Shown here: positions 61,197 to 64,000 of the stretch, piece after piece | Layout: each line of letters opens with the position of its first letter | Numbering within the stretch: position 1 is the stretch's first letter | Assembly (NCBI GenBank): GCA_031216445.1 | Contig: CM062214.1 | Location: 6,906,001 to 6,970,000 of the forward strand | Length of the DNA stretch: 64,000 nt | Direction: 5' to 3' | From: Lateolabrax maculatus | Taxonomy: Eukaryota; Chordata; Actinopteri; Acropomatiformes; Lateolabracidae | Translations under genes and position numbers: made by a program | Notes under the pieces: model-generated | The model's database searches: none | The model's input: only the letters and a program-made list of their open reading frames with translations | Told to the model about the DNA's origin: nothing

Positions 61197-64000
61197 GTGA
61201 GGATGAATGGGTGGATGGAGCTTTGGTCTTGTCATTTTTCAGCAGCATCCATATTTGCTTTACAATCAACTTTCGTTGCGTCTAAATCATGACTACAGGT
61301 ATTACTGATGTGAGCAGATAGTGTAGATAATAATGATGGTTGGGATTTTCATTGTTGGGCTGGAATTAGCCTGGCACATAGACATGTAAAGCATGTTTCC
61401 CACATCTCAGATCTTAAACCAAGTTTTACATCTCCTTGCATCTCTCTATGGAGTTTTTGGATCAGCATTAGGATAACTTGGGAAAAGCTTATTAGCAAAT
61501 AATGATACATCTTTGTTTAACAAGATAAGTGGAGTAGAAAGTAGAAATTTAACAATATACCACGGTAGAATCCACAGTTGACGTATTACTTTAATTCATG
61601 TGTAATTAATGAGAAATAAAAATTTCTGTTTTAATAAACTTATGTATGTGATGTGTGTAAATGCTAACTAATAACTGTGATTTAGAAACACATTTTTCCA
61701 TCCATCTGATGAAAACAAAAATCCCCTGTCAATCCTAAAACTGCATTAAGTCGTGTCTGACCACTAGAGGGCAGAAAGATTTCAAAACAAATGTTCAGAA
61801 ACACAGCCCCTTATGTTACCCCATTAAATAGTTCTGGCTAACATGTTAACAAAAAATTGACTAACTGACACGGTACATAGGTTTAGAAAAGTCTTAAAAT
61901 GCATTGATTTCAGTTCCCTTAAATAAGGCCTGAGTTTTGCATGCTGTAGACAACGACGTTAGTTAAACATTGTTTTTGTATATGATTGTGGGCTGTCTAT
62001 AAACTACAAGTGAGACTGCAGCAGGATGCTGTTCAATCCGTCTTTGTTGAGTTTCAGTCAGCACCATCAGACCTGTAGTAAACAGTGTCACTACTGATAG
62101 CTACAGCAGCTACGACACTTATCGCCTCATGGCAAAGTGTCTATATTGGCAAAAATGTAATTATTTTTTAATGCGTTAATCTGCGATTTATGTAAATATA
62201 TCAGTAGGAATTAGTTTTATATACAGCTGAGGAGAGTACTGACCAAAATGTGATACAAATGTCAATAAATTCAGCTACTTTCAATAATTGTAGCCTTATT
62301 GTCCCTACTGGGTTCTGACATTTTTTGAACGGTGTGACCATGAAAAAGGTACGAAATTTAATTTGAAAATTAAAAGTCTTGATAAATTAGTTAGTGCAAG
62401 TTCAATATTCACTTACCTTTTAGCTCTGTTTTGGTTGGTCCACCATCTCCTGAGAAAAATATCTGGCTCTTTAGCTGCTAGGTGTTTAATTTCTATTCCA
62501 GCCGTTCATTTACTTGGATTCTCTGCTATTTTGTGTTGGGCAAGTTGCGCTTTCTTGGCTTATAAAAGCTTGCTTTGCTCTTGGTATTTTATGGGGGGTT
62601 GACATGAACCATAAGACCTATCCATACAGTAGAAACATCCTGTGTGTGGGCTATAAAACCAAAACAATTAGCTACAGGAGACTAAAAGCTGATACATAGC
62701 TGGGTGATATTTTTAAGTGAGCTCAGCACTACAGTGACATTAATATTCTTTTTTTTTATTATTGATCTGCTGACTGTTGTCTTGATTAATCGGTTATTCA
62801 TTTTGTCTATAATATGTTTGCAAATTGTGAAAAATGCCTACATCAGTTCCCAGAGCTCAAGGTTTTCAAATGTTTTGATTTGTTTGATCAACAATCCAAG
62901 ACCCAAAGACCAATTTACTATGATATGAAACAGAAAAGCAAAAAAATCCTTTCATCTGAGGGGCTGGAACCAGCAAATTCTTGGCATTTCTGCTTGTAAA
63001 GTACACAAAAGGACTATTTGATTATCAAAGTAGTTGGCAATTATTTTTCCGTCGATTGACTTATTGATTAATGGACGAATTGTTTCAGTTCTAATTTCAG
63101 TATTAATATCAAACGTATCACTTAATGCCAGTTTAATCTACTCAGAAAGTTGTATCCATTAAAATTCTGAGCTGGAGGAACAAAAATCTCTTAGTTGACT
63201 GTCGATCAAATCATTCAGTCTCTCCTCACGTCTTGTCACCTCATAAGGACCCATCTTATACTCGACTCAATGAAACATTTGATTAAACCATTATGATTTT
63301 GATCAGCTGACACACTTCTAACTGGGCGTTCATAACTGCCTCTGAATAACTAATTAGTGCGGCAGCTTTGAACCCCACAGAGGACACATTAAGCTGGAAC
63401 ACTGAGTCTTTAGATGACATTAAATGACATTAAAGCTGTGTGCATATGATGACAAGCCTTCATAATTGATTCTTTTCCTTCGTTCTCTTTTCATGCGTAC
63501 AATGAAGAACAAGCCTTTGCACAGACATGTGCACACACACACGTACACATCCAGCACATGCACAAAACTACTAATACAGTAATTATATTTGTTGGCTGCC
63601 GGCAGGGATTAGACTAATGACAATAAAATCCATGATAAATATTCCTTGTAATTGGAGTGGAAATTGTGTTCAAACAAGATAATAATTGGTGGTGAACAAA
63701 AAAACATGGGCTGTTTTGTCATTTTAAAACAAATTTCAGGGTTCTGCTCATGAAAAGAGTTTTTTTAACAGTGAGCAGGGTTTAGTTAGGTTGTTTACTA
63801 CACGGTCAGTGGTGTTAGAATAAGTAGACAATCAATTAGTCAAGAAAAAAGGCTTTCAAAGGACAAAGTGGATCAGTCAGTATTTGCTGGAGAATGAACC
63901 GTTAATGATGCTGGTTGGGTTTAAAACAGTCTAATGATTTAATTGATTCTGACTCTCTGTTTCTGAATAGATACGTACTGTCTGCTGTGTGCTGGCTATA
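61197..64000. other. cpne2 intron, no exon found to window edge
   Basis: The next copine exon, expected to start the region before the VWA domain, is not recognisable here. The stretch holds an antisense repeat piece at 62425-62500 and the repeat at 62750-63110. The rest shows no feature I can support. Confidence 0.55.
62750..63110 (+). repeat. GATTAATCGATTAAT-type teleost repeat, sense copy
   Basis: Phrases in order: 'cttgattaatcggttattca', 'tgtgaaaaatgcctacatca', 'ttcccagagctcaaggtttt', 'tttactatgatatgaaacag', 'ggctggaaccagcaaattct', 'ccgtcgattgacttattgat', 'aattgtttcagttctaattt'. I recognise this as a frequent fish repeat. Fragments at 23.5 and 40.1 kb belong to the same family. Confidence 0.65.

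Noticed and set aside
63975..64000. Possible ninth cpne2 exon after 'ctgaatag' at the window end.
   Set aside because: The translation does not resemble the expected copine segment that follows the second C2 domain. It is treated as intron.

Overview
This is vertebrate nuclear DNA, almost certainly from a ray-finned (teleost) fish. The genes are split by short GT-AG introns, CA/TA/GATA microsatellites are frequent, and several interspersed repeats are of kinds I know from teleost genomes. Three protein genes account for nearly all coding sequence. I found no prokaryotic operon, CRISPR array, rRNA or intact tRNA gene.

Region 1 (1-8.9 kb, minus strand): the 5' part of a fast-skeletal-type sarcomeric myosin heavy chain gene. 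It runs from a TATA box and 5' UTR exon near 8.85 kb through 30 coding exons to the window edge (about 1459 of roughly 1935 residues). Every exon could be placed by splice sites, and almost all lengths equal the classical sarcomeric MYH exon lengths. Region 2 (8.9-12.5 kb) is an intergenic stretch between two divergent genes, with repeats but no coding sequence that I can see.

Region 3 (12.6-41 kb, plus strand): a complete nlrc5 gene, the interferon-inducible NLR that activates MHC class I genes. I placed 54 coding exons giving an in-frame protein of 1936 residues: N-terminal death-fold domain, candidate nuclear localisation signal, NACHT ATPase, winged helix, then about 1100 residues of leucine-rich repeats. 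Its 5' flank has two interferon-response elements arranged as an inverted repeat. The LRR exons show a four-exon higher-order cassette (84-84-90-short) repeated six times, which is the most interesting structure in the window.

Region 4 (41-45.2 kb): intergenic, repeat-rich. Region 5 (45.2-64 kb, plus strand): the 5' half of a copine gene, best matched to cpne2, with a CpG-rich 5' end and 8 coding exons (288 residues, both C2 domains). The von Willebrand A-like copine domain lies beyond the window. NLRC5 and CPNE2 are also neighbours in human (16q13), which supports both calls.

Mobile DNA: three copies of one CR1/L2-group LINE with different 5' truncations, a foldback MITE, a piggyBac-like MITE, a possible tRNA-derived SINE fragment and several multi-copy teleost repeats. 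All lie in introns or intergenic DNA. The three genes have unrelated roles (muscle contraction, immune gene regulation, calcium-dependent membrane binding) and are simply neighbours.
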